From Psychrosphaera ytuae (GTDB lineage: Bacteria; Pseudomonadota; Gammaproteobacteria; Enterobacterales; Alteromonadaceae): a stretch of DNA of 64,000 nt. Of this stretch, positions 44,006 through 53,509 are shown piece after piece. The stretch is taken from positions 2,666,001-2,730,000 of the forward strand of contig NZ_CP072110.1 in NCBI RefSeq assembly GCF_017638545.1, written 5' to 3'. Position numbers and translations under genes: made by a program. How positions within the stretch are numbered: the stretch's first letter is position 1; each line of letters starts with the position of its first letter. The notes under the pieces are model-generated. The model was not told the origin of the DNA. It ran no database searches and worked only from the letters and a program-made list of their open reading frames with translations.

Positions 44006-45250
44006 ATGAACAAAAAACCGCTTTTTAAAACTTTGCTGTTATCCAGTCTGCTCTTGGCGTTTGAAGTTACGGCAGAGCAGGAAAAATTAAAAGTCAGCGG
44101 GTTTGGAACCATTGCATCAGCGACTGCAGACACGAGTGAAAATGAGTTCCGAACGGATCGTTCTCAAGCAGAGAGCGCCAAAAAAGGCGGCTTTGCTTTT
44201 AAGCCTCTTAGTTTAATTGGCGTTCAATTAGATTACAGTATCTCTAATCGACTCGATTTTGTTGGTCAGTTTGTTTATCGCGAACAAGATAATCAAGATT
44301 TAGATTCGATCACGCAAATGGCTTTTATTCGTTATGACGTTAACCCGGCTTGGGAGGTTCGGGCTGGACGAGTCGCAGCAGATATTTTCCACTTTAGTGA
44401 CACTAGGGATATATCAATTGCATACCCTTGGGTGAAAGTTCCTACCGAAGTCTATGGTATTGTGCCGGCGCGTAGCTTTGATGGTATGGGGATCAGTTAT
44501 TTAAAGCCCTATGACAGTTTTAATCTAACAATTAAAGGTTTTTTTGGAGAGGGTGAAAGTGACTTTACTAGCGGAGAGTATCGCCCAATTAAATTTGAGA
44601 ATCTTTCAACAGTGGGCCTTGAGCTCACATCTTTTGATTGGAATTTCTCCGTAAAGCACACTAGTACACAAGCTGAAAACGAAAATCCTGATTCTGCTTT
44701 TATTGCACCTGCAGTTGCTCAGTTACAACCTATTTGGAGTGGTGCAGAGGCTTTTGCTGATAGCATAACGTTAAAAGGGGCGGACATTACTTACACTTCG
44801 GTGTACTACAACCGATATCTGGGAAATTGGGAAATATCTGGCGAGCTTTCACACATAGATTCAGACTCTATTGGCCTAAGACATTCATTTAATGGCTTTT
44901 TTAACATTAGCTACCTCTATGATGCTCATACCTTTTATTGGCTCTATTCGTTTGCAGATACGGAGAAGTACTTTTTATCGGAAGAACAACCTGACTTCCC
45001 GATTAATTCTGATACTGCTTTGCTGGCATTGTTTGTCGATGAAGTAGCTAACTCTCTAGCTCATAATCAACATACTGTTTCTCTGGGGTGGCGTTGGGAC
45101 CTACAAGAAAATATGGCATTTAAGGTGCAGCTAGAACGAACAGATATTGAAGCAAGAGGAGGAGGCTTAAGAGCCAGGAATGGCCTAGTCGTCGATGGCG
45201 AAGCAGATGTCGCACATACATTGTTTTTAGCATTGAGCTTTAGCTTTTAG
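44006..45250 (+). CDS. Porin-like outer-membrane beta-barrel protein
   Basis: A 414-residue protein with a signal peptide (about 1-23, ending 'FEVTAEQEK'), alternating amphipathic beta strands throughout, and a C-terminal strand ending in Phe ('LFLALSFSF'), the usual outer-membrane insertion signal. The N-terminal 'LKVSGFGTIASATADT' is typical of porin-like proteins in Alteromonadales. Substrate unknown. It is first in a three-gene unit with a PstS-like protein 8 bases downstream and a diguanylate cyclase, suggesting an envelope-sensing role rather than bulk nutrient uptake (inference). Confidence 0.82.
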   Translation: MNKKPLFKTLLLSSLLLAFEVTAEQEKLKVSGFGTIASATADTSENEFRTDRSQAESAKKGGFAFKPLSLIGVQLDYSISNRLDFVGQFVYREQDNQDLDSITQMAFIRYDVNPAWEVRAGRVAADIFHFSDTRDISIAYPWVKVPTEVYGIVPARSFDGMGISYLKPYDSFNLTIKGFFGEGESDFTSGEYRPIKFENLSTVGLELTSFDWNFSVKHTSTQAENENPDSAFIAPAVAQLQPIWSGAEAFADSITLKGADITYTSVYYNRYLGNWEISGELSHIDSDSIGLRHSFNGFFNISYLYDAHTFYWLYSFADTEKYFLSEEQPDFPINSDTALLALFVDEVANSLAHNQHTVSLGWRWDLQENMAFKVQLERTDIEARGGGLRARNGLVVDGEADVAHTLFLALSFSF

Positions 45251-45258
45251 GGGACGAC

Positions 45259-45738
45259 ATGAGTTTTTTTAATCGCTACCTAAAACGCTTTTTGTTAACG
45301 AGTGTATTAGTATCAAATATTTTATTCATCAATGGTGTAAGAGGCGCTGAGAGTGTTTCAACGGACAACTCTATGGGTCCTATTGTTGTGGTAACAAACT
45401 CTAAAAATACTGTGAATGAGATGAACAAAAAAGAGCTGATCGATTTGTTTATGGGAAAGTACGCCGCATTTTCTAATGGTAAACAAGCGACACCAATAGA
45501 TATAGGTGAAGACGCCGAGCTCAAAGCTATGTTTTACAAAGAATTGGTAGGGCTTCCACTCGCTCGTGTTAATGCGTACTGGTCAAGGTTAAAGTTTTCT
45601 GGGCGGGCAAAACCGCCAATTGTAGAGCAAGCAATTGATGATGTTCAGTTAAGGTTACAAGAAGATGAGTCCGCCGTGGCTTATGTTTATGAATCCAGTG
45701 TCACAAACGAAATGAAGGTAGTGTATCGCTTTGATTAA
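45259..45738 (+). CDS. Short PstS-like periplasmic substrate-binding protein
   Basis: A 159-residue protein with a signal peptide (about 1-29, ending 'NGVRGAES'). The rest resembles one lobe of phosphate-binding-type proteins ('IVVVTNSKNTVNEMNKKELI', 'FMGKYAAFSNGKQATPIDIG') and ends 'VAYVYESSVTNEMKVVYRFD'. It is far shorter than transport PstS (about 320-350), and no ABC transporter genes lie nearby, so a sensory role feeding the adjacent diguanylate cyclase is likely (inference). Its stop overlaps the next gene's TTG start by 8 bases. Confidence 0.8.
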   Translation: MSFFNRYLKRFLLTSVLVSNILFINGVRGAESVSTDNSMGPIVVVTNSKNTVNEMNKKELIDLFMGKYAAFSNGKQATPIDIGEDAELKAMFYKELVGLPLARVNAYWSRLKFSGRAKPPIVEQAIDDVQLRLQEDESAVAYVYESSVTNEMKVVYRFD

Positions 45739-47353
45739 TATATATGGCCTTGGGGTTAGGTTTTCGCTGTTTTTGGTTATTGCATCTATGTTAGTGGTAT
45801 TGACCACGGCAGAGTTTTTTTATCGGGCGACCTACGAGCATGAAATAAATGAAGCAAACAGTGATATCGAGGAGTTGTATCAAACTGTTGCCGCGACCGC
45901 TTCAATTTCGGCATTTCTAGAAGATGAAGATCTAGCTAAAGAGGCAATAAACGGTCTAGTTAAAAGTGATAAAATTTTAGCAGCGTCAATAAAAAGTGAG
46001 GCCGTTTACTATCAAGTAAACGTAACCGAAGCGATCAACAAAGGTACAAAACCAAGAGAATTTGTTGTCAGGCACCCTTTTATTCCTGAAGAGTCGTTAG
46101 CCGAAGTAAATGTTTATCCCAATTTTGATCACATAATTGAACAGGCTGAGGCCATCAGTACAGATAATAACTATTCACTTTATGTAGAGGCTATTGTTGT
46201 TGGAGTTGTTGCATTAATTATCACTTATTACATCATCATAGCTCCGATGATACGAGTTGGGCGTTCGTTACATGAAATTAAGCCAGGAACCAAACAACGT
46301 ATAGATGTTCCGGACTACCATGCTAAAAGCGAGATTGGCGCATTAGTTCGAGATACAAACCAGCTTTTGAATAAAGTTGAAGAGCAATTTACTCAAGAAC
46401 GTCAATTGAGAGAAGAAATTCAATTTTTGGAAAAGCGGTTTCGAATGCTATTCGAAAATGCAAAATCTGCAACCGTATTAATGAAAAAGGACGGCTTTAT
46501 TGAGCTTCGTAATAAGGCGTTCAACGATTTAACTGAAAAGATTGGTCAGCATGACAAGCAAGATTATGGGGAATTGTTAGAGCAGCTATTCGAAAAGCCT
46601 CATGAAGTAAAGGGGGCTTTGACTGAAGCATTTGCACGTAATGAGTTTGCTACGGGCGAATACAAACTCAAATCACACACACAAGATGCAGTCGTTTGGG
46701 TACAGTTGATTGCAAGCCCGTTGTTAACTGATGACGGTGAACAATATTACCAATTGACTCTTAATGACATATCCAGTCGTAAACACGAACTTCAAAAGTT
46801 GGCACTACAGGCCGATTTTGACTCGTTGACCGGCATTTATAATCGTAACGGTGGTGAAAAGCTTATTACTAAGCTTGTCAGTAAAGGTCACCACTTTGCT
46901 TTGGCGTTAATCGACTTGAATGGCTTTAAAGCCGTAAACGATATATATGGTCACGATGCAGGTGATGAAGTACTTATATTTGTCGCAGATCAACTTAAAG
47001 AAAAGATCAGAAAAAACGATGTGTCCATTCGATGGGGTGGCGATGAATTTGTTTTATTGTTGCAAGCAGAGGATGAAGAATCTGTCCAAAAAGTCATCTC
47101 AAAAGTAAATAAAGGTGTAATGCAGCCTTTTTATTTTAATGATAATAACGAGCCGACTGTGGTCTCTATGAGTGTTGGTGTTGCCTTTTATCCTCATACT
47201 ACCCGTGATGTCGACACTTTGATTAAACTAGCCGATATCGCAATGTATAAGGCGAAACAAAACAAAGTTTCGGCACCGGAGGATTACCTCATTTTTGCAG
47301 ATAAAGAACAGTTAACAGCGAAAGAGAGCAAACAAAAAAGCGAGGTTGATTAA
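45731..47353 (+). CDS. Membrane diguanylate cyclase with periplasmic sensor, HAMP-like and PAS domains
   Basis: A 540-residue sensor. TTG start at 45731, overlapping the PstS-like gene; no ATG is available before the first helix. Layout: TM1 (about 7-27), periplasmic domain (28-150), TM2 (151-172), HAMP-like and coiled coil (172-240), PAS (238-350), GGDEF (365-525). The catalytic motif is intact in 'SIRWGGDEFVLLL', and an RxxD product-inhibition site (RKND) lies five residues before it, so it should make c-di-GMP under feedback control. There is no EAL domain. The stop lies inside the terminator hairpin. Confidence 0.93.
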   Translation: MINIYGLGVRFSLFLVIASMLVVLTTAEFFYRATYEHEINEANSDIEELYQTVAATASISAFLEDEDLAKEAINGLVKSDKILAASIKSEAVYYQVNVTEAINKGTKPREFVVRHPFIPEESLAEVNVYPNFDHIIEQAEAISTDNNYSLYVEAIVVGVVALIITYYIIIAPMIRVGRSLHEIKPGTKQRIDVPDYHAKSEIGALVRDTNQLLNKVEEQFTQERQLREEIQFLEKRFRMLFENAKSATVLMKKDGFIELRNKAFNDLTEKIGQHDKQDYGELLEQLFEKPHEVKGALTEAFARNEFATGEYKLKSHTQDAVVWVQLIASPLLTDDGEQYYQLTLNDISSRKHELQKLALQADFDSLTGIYNRNGGEKLITKLVSKGHHFALALIDLNGFKAVNDIYGHDAGDEVLIFVADQLKEKIRKNDVSIRWGGDEFVLLLQAEDEESVQKVISKVNKGVMQPFYFNDNNEPTVVSMSVGVAFYPHTTRDVDTLIKLADIAMYKAKQNKVSAPEDYLIFADKEQLTAKESKQKSEVD

Positions 47354-47366
47354 CACCTCGCTTTTT
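47334..47366 (+). terminator. Terminator overlapping the 3' end of the diguanylate cyclase gene
   Basis: AAAAAAGCGAGGT/ACCTCGCTTTTT stem; the stop codon (47351-47353) falls in the loop. A/T runs on both sides allow some use by the convergent udk. Confidence 0.85.
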
Positions 47367-47398
47367 CTCTAAATCAAATCAAAAGTAAGCTGAGCTTA

Positions 47399-48028
47399 CT
47401 ACTCCATCAAGAGTTGTTTAATTTGTGCTTTTAATACATCAATAGCGATGCGGTTTTTACCACCGTTTGTAACAATAAGATCTGCGACTTGCTTTGAAGG
47501 TTCAATAAACGCCTGATACATAGGACGAACCGTATTCAAGTACTGTTTTATAACAGAGTCAAAGTTACGACCACGCTGCTTAATATCACGTTCTAGACGT
47601 CTTACTAGACAGATATCAGGTGGTGTATCCATGAATACCTTAATGTCGAACTCTTTGTGAAGGTCCGGATCGGTTAGCAGCATGATGCCTTCAATTAAGA
47701 TAACTTGTGCAGGCTCTACTGTTGTCGTCTCTTTTAGGCGAGTATGCGTCTTGTAGCAATACTGCGGCATTTCGATTGCTTTACCGGCTTTCAGATCTTG
47801 TAGGTGTTTAATTAACAAGTCATGTTCAAACGCTTCTGGATGGTCATAGTTGGTCTTTTCACGTACCGACATTTCCAAGTGGTCTTGATTGCGATAATAG
47901 GCATCTTCAGAAATAAAAGAGATCTGATCTGGGCCGAGTTCTTGCGCGAGCTCTTCAAAGATGGTCGCAGTTAATAATGTTTTGCCCGACGCAGAAGCGC
48001 CGGTGATTGCTAAAATAGTGGTGTTCAA
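47399..48028 (-). CDS. udk: Uridine/cytidine kinase
   Basis: A 209-residue P-loop nucleoside kinase. Walker A is 'ITGASASGKTLLT'. Other family landmarks are 'YDHPEAFEHDLLIKHL', 'YCYKTHTRL' and 'FMDTPPDICLVRRLERDIKQ'. It phosphorylates uridine and cytidine with GTP/ATP in pyrimidine salvage. It lies 15 bases after the alkaline phosphatase gene on the same strand, so co-transcription is likely; this pairs nucleotide dephosphorylation outside with nucleoside capture inside. Confidence 0.95.
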   Translation of the reverse strand: MNTTILAITGASASGKTLLTATIFEELAQELGPDQISFISEDAYYRNQDHLEMSVREKTNYDHPEAFEHDLLIKHLQDLKAGKAIEMPQYCYKTHTRLKETTTVEPAQVILIEGIMLLTDPDLHKEFDIKVFMDTPPDICLVRRLERDIKQRGRNFDSVIKQYLNTVRPMYQAFIEPSKQVADLIVTNGGKNRIAIDVLKAQIKQLLME

Positions 48029-48043
48029 AAGACGATTCTCTCG

Positions 48044-49393
48044 TTACTTGCTTGGACTTAACTGTAAAAATAGTTTTTTGGCAATGTCCGTATTGTCTTG
48101 TTGGCCGGTAAACAAAGACTTATTTACTCCACTAGCAAAAACTTGCACGTCTTCTGCTGAGTGTCCGCTTGTTGTCCAGCCAGTAAAAGTTGCATCGTTG
48201 ATGATACTTTTTACTACTTTCTGCATTTTAGCTTGTTTTAACGGACTATTCAGCGACTCTTTTAAATTAGTTAGGTCTTTTTCTGACAAAGGCAAACCAA
48301 CCAACTCACTCCACAGGGTCTTGATTTCTTCTGTAGTCGTTGATTTTTCTAGGCTAACCATGGTTGTTAAGATTTTTTCAAGCGAGTGTTTAATTTGCTT
48401 AACTTTTTCTGGTTTCCAATCATAGGTACCGTTAGAGCCAATACTTAAGCCGCCTGTTGTATGGTCAGCAGTGATGATAAGTAAAGTATCACCATGTTCT
48501 TGTGTAAACTTGTGAGCGTACTCAATGGCCTTAGCAAAGTCACTCATTTCGCCCATGGCACATGCGATGTCGTTGGCATGTGAACACCAATCAATTTGGC
48601 TACCTTCAATCATTACAAAAAAGCCATTTGGGTTGTTGTCCTGCTTTAACAGAGACAGGGCTTTTTTAGTCATAGTTTCAACGCGATTTGGTAACGCTTT
48701 GTTATCTACTGCAAACGGCAACCCAACAGGAGCAAATAAGCCAATTGCTGGTAACGTATTTAATTGATTCAAGGCGTCGAATGAGTCTACGTAAGTGAAG
48801 CCTTTGGCTTTTAACTCTTCGACTAGGTTACGGTCATCACGAATAAAATAACGTGTGCCACCACCTAACATTAAATCGGCTTTAATTTTGCCATTGATAG
48901 TCTCGTCTATATACGCGTCTGCAATAGCGTCGTAGTTTTTGCGAGATTCATTGTGGGCCATAAAGCTGGCTGGCGTTGCGTGGTTGATTTGTGAACTTGC
49001 AATAATAGCCGTTGTTTTTCCGAGTTTTTTAGCTCTTTCTAAAAGAGTTTCAACGGGTTTTTTATTTGTGTCGACGCCAATTGCGCCGTTGTATGATTTG
49101 ATCCCCGAACTTAATGCCGTAGCAGAAGCTGCAGAATCCGTTACGTAGGTGTTGTCGTCGGGATAGGTTGAAGCTGTGCCTACTAACAATTCGTCAAAAA
49201 TAGTCGTCTCAACCGCTTTGGTATTTTTATTGTCAGCGTAATAACGATATGCCGTGGTTTGTGCCACACCCATACCGTCACCAATCATAAAAATAATGTT
49301 TTTGGCTGGTTTGTCTGCAAGAGTGGAAGCGCTAAATAAAGACAACGCTAAAACGCCACACGCGCCGATAGTTTTTAACAAGTTTGTGTTCAA
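48044..49393 (-). CDS. Periplasmic alkaline phosphatase (PhoA family)
   Basis: A 449-residue alkaline phosphatase with a signal peptide (about 1-26, ending 'SASTLADKPA'). The metal and nucleophile regions are 'NIIFMIGDGMGVAQTTAY' and 'YVTDSAASATALSSGIK', with the Ser nucleophile in TDSAA. Further metal ligands lie in 'MIEGSQIDWCSHANDI', 'TADHTTGG' and 'TTSGHSAEDVQVFA'. It releases phosphate from monoesters. No Pho-box-like repeat was seen upstream; the short gap to the TonB receptor gene holds only a terminator. Confidence 0.93.
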   Translation of the reverse strand: MNTNLLKTIGACGVLALSLFSASTLADKPAKNIIFMIGDGMGVAQTTAYRYYADNKNTKAVETTIFDELLVGTASTYPDDNTYVTDSAASATALSSGIKSYNGAIGVDTNKKPVETLLERAKKLGKTTAIIASSQINHATPASFMAHNESRKNYDAIADAYIDETINGKIKADLMLGGGTRYFIRDDRNLVEELKAKGFTYVDSFDALNQLNTLPAIGLFAPVGLPFAVDNKALPNRVETMTKKALSLLKQDNNPNGFFVMIEGSQIDWCSHANDIACAMGEMSDFAKAIEYAHKFTQEHGDTLLIITADHTTGGLSIGSNGTYDWKPEKVKQIKHSLEKILTTMVSLEKSTTTEEIKTLWSELVGLPLSEKDLTNLKESLNSPLKQAKMQKVVKSIINDATFTGWTTSGHSAEDVQVFASGVNKSLFTGQQDNTDIAKKLFLQLSPSK

Positions 49394-49425
49394 GGTAAGC
49401 TCCTATTTTGACCTTGGTAATAACG

Positions 49426-49456
49426 AAAAATGCCCGCCTATTAGTATAGGCAGGCA
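49426..49456 (-). terminator. Terminator after the TonB-dependent receptor gene
   Basis: TGCCCGCCTAT/ATAGGCAGGCA stem with one mismatch and a 4-base loop. On the minus strand it is followed by ATTTTTCG. Confidence 0.7.
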
Positions 49457-49480
49457 TCCATTTCAGCGATTAATTATATA

Positions 49481-52400
49481 TTAAAAGCTGTAGCGTACGC
49501 CAACTTTAACGTTCCAGCTAGAACGCTCTGGATCGAAGTCGTCGTAGTTGTTGATGTTACGGCCACCAAACGGTTCACGTAACTGGTATTGACCTTGGTC
49601 GTTTGTTTCGAAGTCAAACAAGATGGCTTGTGGGAAGCTCTTGTCGTAGACCTTACCCCAATCATCGTTTAACAAGTTCGCAAAGTTATCAACGATGAAG
49701 TAAAGCTCACCTTTATGACCTTCAGCAAAACCTGGGATTTGTTGAGTGATCGCTAAGTCCATCTGTGTTTGCCAAGGCTGTGTGCCTACGTATTTAGGTA
49801 CAACACCACCTGCGTACTGTGTAAGACCAGCTGCTTCCATAACAGCTAACGTTTCTTCGTAGCTTACACGAGAGAAGTCAAACGCAGCATCGTCTGGACC
49901 AGACGGTAATGCTGGTAAGTAAGTGTCAGCTCTGTAGAAACGAGATTGGTCACCTAAATCACGGTCGTTGTGGAATCCAAGCGTGTATGAGAATGGACGA
50001 CCAGACTTACGCTCGAAGAATAGGTTGAAAGATGTTTCGTAACCTTCAACGAACTCTGTTTCATAACCTAGGTTAAGAACGAAGCGGTGCTCGATTTCGT
50101 AGTATGCACGACCCATTTCAGGGTTGTTACGGTTAGTTGTAACTTCATACTGGAAGTTAGAAGTCGCAGTTGAGCTTGTACCTGGGTTAACTTCATCTAC
50201 GTTTTGGTTAGTGTAAGACATGTTAAGTGATACACCGTTGTCCCATTTTTTGTTTAACGCAGTTGTTAAGATACGGCTAGTACCACCATCGTCAATGTTA
50301 ACCATTTGTAGGTCGTAACGGTCGCGGTCATCCCAACGATTTTCCCACACGATGCGCTCACCGTCAGCTAAACGCTCACCAGTGTCTACACGTGCTTCGT
50401 CAATCCAGTATTGGTAGTTTTCACGCTCAACATAAGTGAATTCTGTGAACCACTGGAAGTTATCACCAATACCTGGGATATCAAACGTTAGGTCCGCAGA
50501 AACTTGGTAGCGCCAATCAGAAGGTGCTTCAAAGTCTTTAGCGATAGTGTTTGTATTACCGTTACCAGAAACCAACGAGTTTTGAAGAACGTCAGGAACG
50601 CGATCAAACATTACGTTGTTAGGATTAGAGATGGCTGCTTCTTTTGCATCGCTTGGTGCTGCAACTAGTGTTACACCGTCATTCGTGTATGCGTTAGAAA
50701 CCCAAACTAAAGGCATACCACCAGAGAAGCGACCTACGCCACCACGGATAGTTAAGTCATCGTTAACCATCCACTCAACACCGATTCGCGGTAAGAAAAT
50801 ATCCATACCGTCTAGGTTTTCTTGGTTGTCTACGCCGTATTCAGCTAGGTAGTTCTCGTTCAAACGAGGAGCACCGTCAACACTTAAACGCTCATAACGA
50901 ACACCAGCAGTAACGATGACGTCGTCCATGATTTCTGTGTTTACTTCACCGTACAATGCTATTTGCGTTGTATCAACTGAGTAAGCAAGGTCATTCATGT
51001 CATTAGTGAAAGCGTTGTCATATTCAACAGAGTCTGGTGCTTTGTTTAGGAAGTCTTCAATAGACTCAAAAGACCATGTACCGGCTGCGTGACGTGCATA
51101 CAAGTTGAAGTTTTCAGTGTTGTCGATCTCTAGACCAAACTTGTACTCGTAATCATCAACAAGGTAAAGACCGTGGAAGCCAAAAGACAATGTTTCGTTA
51201 GCTAGTACGTTACCGTGACGGTTTTCGTCTTGACCCGCTACTACTGTACCACTTCCAGTACGAACATTGATTTCACCTAACTTTGACGCTGTGTTTGATG
51301 CTTGCTCGTAGTCTTTATAGGCAAAGTTCATCTCTGTAGAGAAGTCTGCTGTCCAGTCAGAGAAAAGGTGACCAGTAACGATAGTCGTATCAGAATCTTG
51401 TGACCATGCATTTGACGCAAGATTTACAGTGCCATCGCTGTCAGTGTAGTTACGTGCTGCAGAGTTTTCTTGAGTGCTTATAGTCAAGTCTGCACGGTGG
51501 TCAGAGTTAATGTTCCAGTCTAACTTAACAAGTAGCTTTTTGTCGCTATCTGGGGCTGGTGCTGAACCGAAGTCATCTGTGATACCGTAAACTGATTGTA
51601 AACCATCAATTACTTGTTGTACTTCAGCTGTAGAAACGTTGTGACCTTCAAGCGTGCGAGGGTTAAACGTAGAAACTACGTCTTTTTCCCACTCTTCATA
51701 AGAAACGAAGAAGAATAATTCGTCTTCAATAATCGCGCCGCCTAATGCTGCACCAAATGTTGTTTCTTTGTTTTCAATGTCGTCTTTGTCGTACTCAACA
51801 GTTTCGAACTCACCTTCACGACGGTTAAAAGATTTTTCGTCTGTTACGCCACCATTGAAAGGAACCGCTTCATAAAAAACGCTGCCTTCAAATTCGTTAG
51901 TACCAGATTTAGTAACTACGTTTACAACACCACCAGAGAATTTAGATGCACGAGCATTGAATGGTGCGTACTCGATGCTTACTTGGTCAACTGCATTTAG
52001 TGAAACAGGTGGACGTTGCGCTGGGTAACCATTTGAGTTAAGACCGAACGTGTCGTTAACCCCAACACCATCAACTGTCAGTGAGTTGTATTTAGGGTTT
52101 GAGCCCGCAACAGATAATTGAGTACCTGATGCATCTACAACTGCAAGTGGATTAGCACGTACAATGTCTTTTAGGTCGCGACTTACTGTCGCAGCTTTAC
52201 GGATGTCATCAGCAGTAAATACAGAGCTTGAACCTGAGTTAGCAAAGTAATCAGCAGAACCAGTAACAACGATTTTTTCCATGCTGCTGCTAGCGGCTAG
52301 CTTAGCAGATAAGTCAAGCGTATCGTTAAGCTCTAAGTAGATGTTTTCGTATACTTTAGCTTCATAACCGTCAGAAGTGATCATGATGTTGTATGGACCA

Positions 52401-52633
52401 CCAACACGTAGACCACGTGCACGGTATTCGCCAGACTCGTTTACGTTCACTTCTTTAACAGTACCTGAAGGTAAGTGGATGATAGTGATCTTAGCGTTGC
52501 TAACTGATTGGCCAGCAACTGTTTCGATCTTACCACGAACCGCTGTAGAAGTTTCTACTGCATGAACATTTGCTGCGCCTAATGCTGCAGTAACTGCTAA
52601 GCATAATGCGCTGCGTTTGATGACATTTTTCAT
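49481..52633 (-). CDS. TonB-dependent outer-membrane receptor, Oar-like with carboxypeptidase-regulatory-like N-domain
   Basis: A 1050-residue protein. After the signal peptide (about 1-26), an N-terminal Cna-B/carboxypeptidase-regulatory-like domain (27-110; 'VRGKIETVAGQSVSNAKITI') precedes the plug (130-240; 'NPLAVVDASGTQLSVAGSNP') and a large beta-barrel ending in 'WNVKVGVRYSF'. This is the OmpA-related Oar-like class, common in marine Alteromonadales and often linked to peptide or polymer use. AGGAAAAG precedes the ATG. It starts 36 bp after the S1/P1 nuclease gene, so the two likely form an operon. Ligand unknown. Confidence 0.92.
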   Translation of the reverse strand: MKNVIKRSALCLAVTAALGAANVHAVETSTAVRGKIETVAGQSVSNAKITIIHLPSGTVKEVNVNESGEYRARGLRVGGPYNIMITSDGYEAKVYENIYLELNDTLDLSAKLAASSSMEKIVVTGSADYFANSGSSSVFTADDIRKAATVSRDLKDIVRANPLAVVDASGTQLSVAGSNPKYNSLTVDGVGVNDTFGLNSNGYPAQRPPVSLNAVDQVSIEYAPFNARASKFSGGVVNVVTKSGTNEFEGSVFYEAVPFNGGVTDEKSFNRREGEFETVEYDKDDIENKETTFGAALGGAIIEDELFFFVSYEEWEKDVVSTFNPRTLEGHNVSTAEVQQVIDGLQSVYGITDDFGSAPAPDSDKKLLVKLDWNINSDHRADLTISTQENSAARNYTDSDGTVNLASNAWSQDSDTTIVTGHLFSDWTADFSTEMNFAYKDYEQASNTASKLGEINVRTGSGTVVAGQDENRHGNVLANETLSFGFHGLYLVDDYEYKFGLEIDNTENFNLYARHAAGTWSFESIEDFLNKAPDSVEYDNAFTNDMNDLAYSVDTTQIALYGEVNTEIMDDVIVTAGVRYERLSVDGAPRLNENYLAEYGVDNQENLDGMDIFLPRIGVEWMVNDDLTIRGGVGRFSGGMPLVWVSNAYTNDGVTLVAAPSDAKEAAISNPNNVMFDRVPDVLQNSLVSGNGNTNTIAKDFEAPSDWRYQVSADLTFDIPGIGDNFQWFTEFTYVERENYQYWIDEARVDTGERLADGERIVWENRWDDRDRYDLQMVNIDDGGTSRILTTALNKKWDNGVSLNMSYTNQNVDEVNPGTSSTATSNFQYEVTTNRNNPEMGRAYYEIEHRFVLNLGYETEFVEGYETSFNLFFERKSGRPFSYTLGFHNDRDLGDQSRFYRADTYLPALPSGPDDAAFDFSRVSYEETLAVMEAAGLTQYAGGVVPKYVGTQPWQTQMDLAITQQIPGFAEGHKGELYFIVDNFANLLNDDWGKVYDKSFPQAILFDFETNDQGQYQLREPFGGRNINNYDDFDPERSSWNVKVGVRYSF

Positions 52634-52669
52634 TGTCTTTTCCTGGTTGTTTTATATAAAAGTTAAAAG

Positions 52670-53509
52670 TTATTTTTCTAATTTAACACTATTCACGCCC
52701 GGCTTCGCTTCCGGATCGAAAATCGCGTTAAGGACACCGGCTAAGCGCACACCTGCTTTTAGTAGTTGTTGTTTTGCTGTAGGCATGTGCTTGTATACGT
52801 AGTTGTAGCTAAAGTCTCCATCTTCGATGTCATAGACCGCGCCACGTAATGCAAAAGTCTCGCCAACCCAGTCTTTAGGTTGCGAGTTCAGCATATTAGA
52901 TATCTTTTTTGTGTCATTTATATTAATAAAGGTCGCAAATTCGGTAAAAGATAGGTTTTGGTTTTCAATTAAATGCGTATCCCACAATGAGTGAAGGTTC
53001 ATTTCGCGACCAAAAAATTTAACCTTAATAGTGTTGCCACCTCTGTCTTCCGCACGACCAACGTGCAACGGCATGTGTAAATCACCAATTAAATGAGTCA
53101 GGAAGCGAAGGTAAAATTCTTTTTGTTGAGAAGGGGAGGCTGGATCACGAAGAACGTCGATAGATTTGCGAATAGCGGTATAAATGTCTTTTACTTCACC
53201 GTTGTAATCTTGCGGTTTGAATTCATCCATTGTTTCAAGGCTTATATAGTGCCACTTACCTCGTGCACGCCATGCCTTGTCTGGAGATGAGCGCATTTCA
53301 TCGGCCCATGTCGTTACTTCGGGTAATAAGTCTCCGCTGAGTAAACCTAGTACCGCTTCTTTTGTTGTCGGCGTTAGGTGCCACTCTGCAATTTGACCCA
53401 CGACGCGGTGACCGTTTTGGCCATAGGCGCCTACATTGGTTGAGACCGTCAAAAGCAAAATGGACATAAAGAGACCAATCAGCGGAGACTTATAATTCTT
53501 CATTATCAA
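52670..53509 (-). CDS. Secreted S1/P1-type nuclease
   Basis: A 279-residue zinc-dependent nuclease family protein with a signal peptide (about 1-28, cut near 'NVGA/YGQNGHRVVG'). Metal-ligand motifs include 'GQNGHRVVGQIAEWHL', 'RGKWHYISLE', 'LTHLIGDLHMPLHVG' and 'NLHSLWDTHLIE'. The mature N-terminus is Tyr where fungal P1/S1 have Trp1; backbone atoms do the coordination, so activity may be kept. These enzymes cleave single-stranded nucleic acids and remove 3'-phosphates. Co-directional with the TonB receptor. Confidence 0.92.
   Translation of the reverse strand: MIMKNYKSPLIGLFMSILLLTVSTNVGAYGQNGHRVVGQIAEWHLTPTTKEAVLGLLSGDLLPEVTTWADEMRSSPDKAWRARGKWHYISLETMDEFKPQDYNGEVKDIYTAIRKSIDVLRDPASPSQQKEFYLRFLTHLIGDLHMPLHVGRAEDRGGNTIKVKFFGREMNLHSLWDTHLIENQNLSFTEFATFININDTKKISNMLNSQPKDWVGETFALRGAVYDIEDGDFSYNYVYKHMPTAKQQLLKAGVRLAGVLNAIFDPEAKPGVNSVKLEK

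Noticed and set aside
48044..49480. Pho box upstream of the alkaline phosphatase gene
   Set aside because: No CTGTCAT-like direct repeats were found in the short upstream gap.
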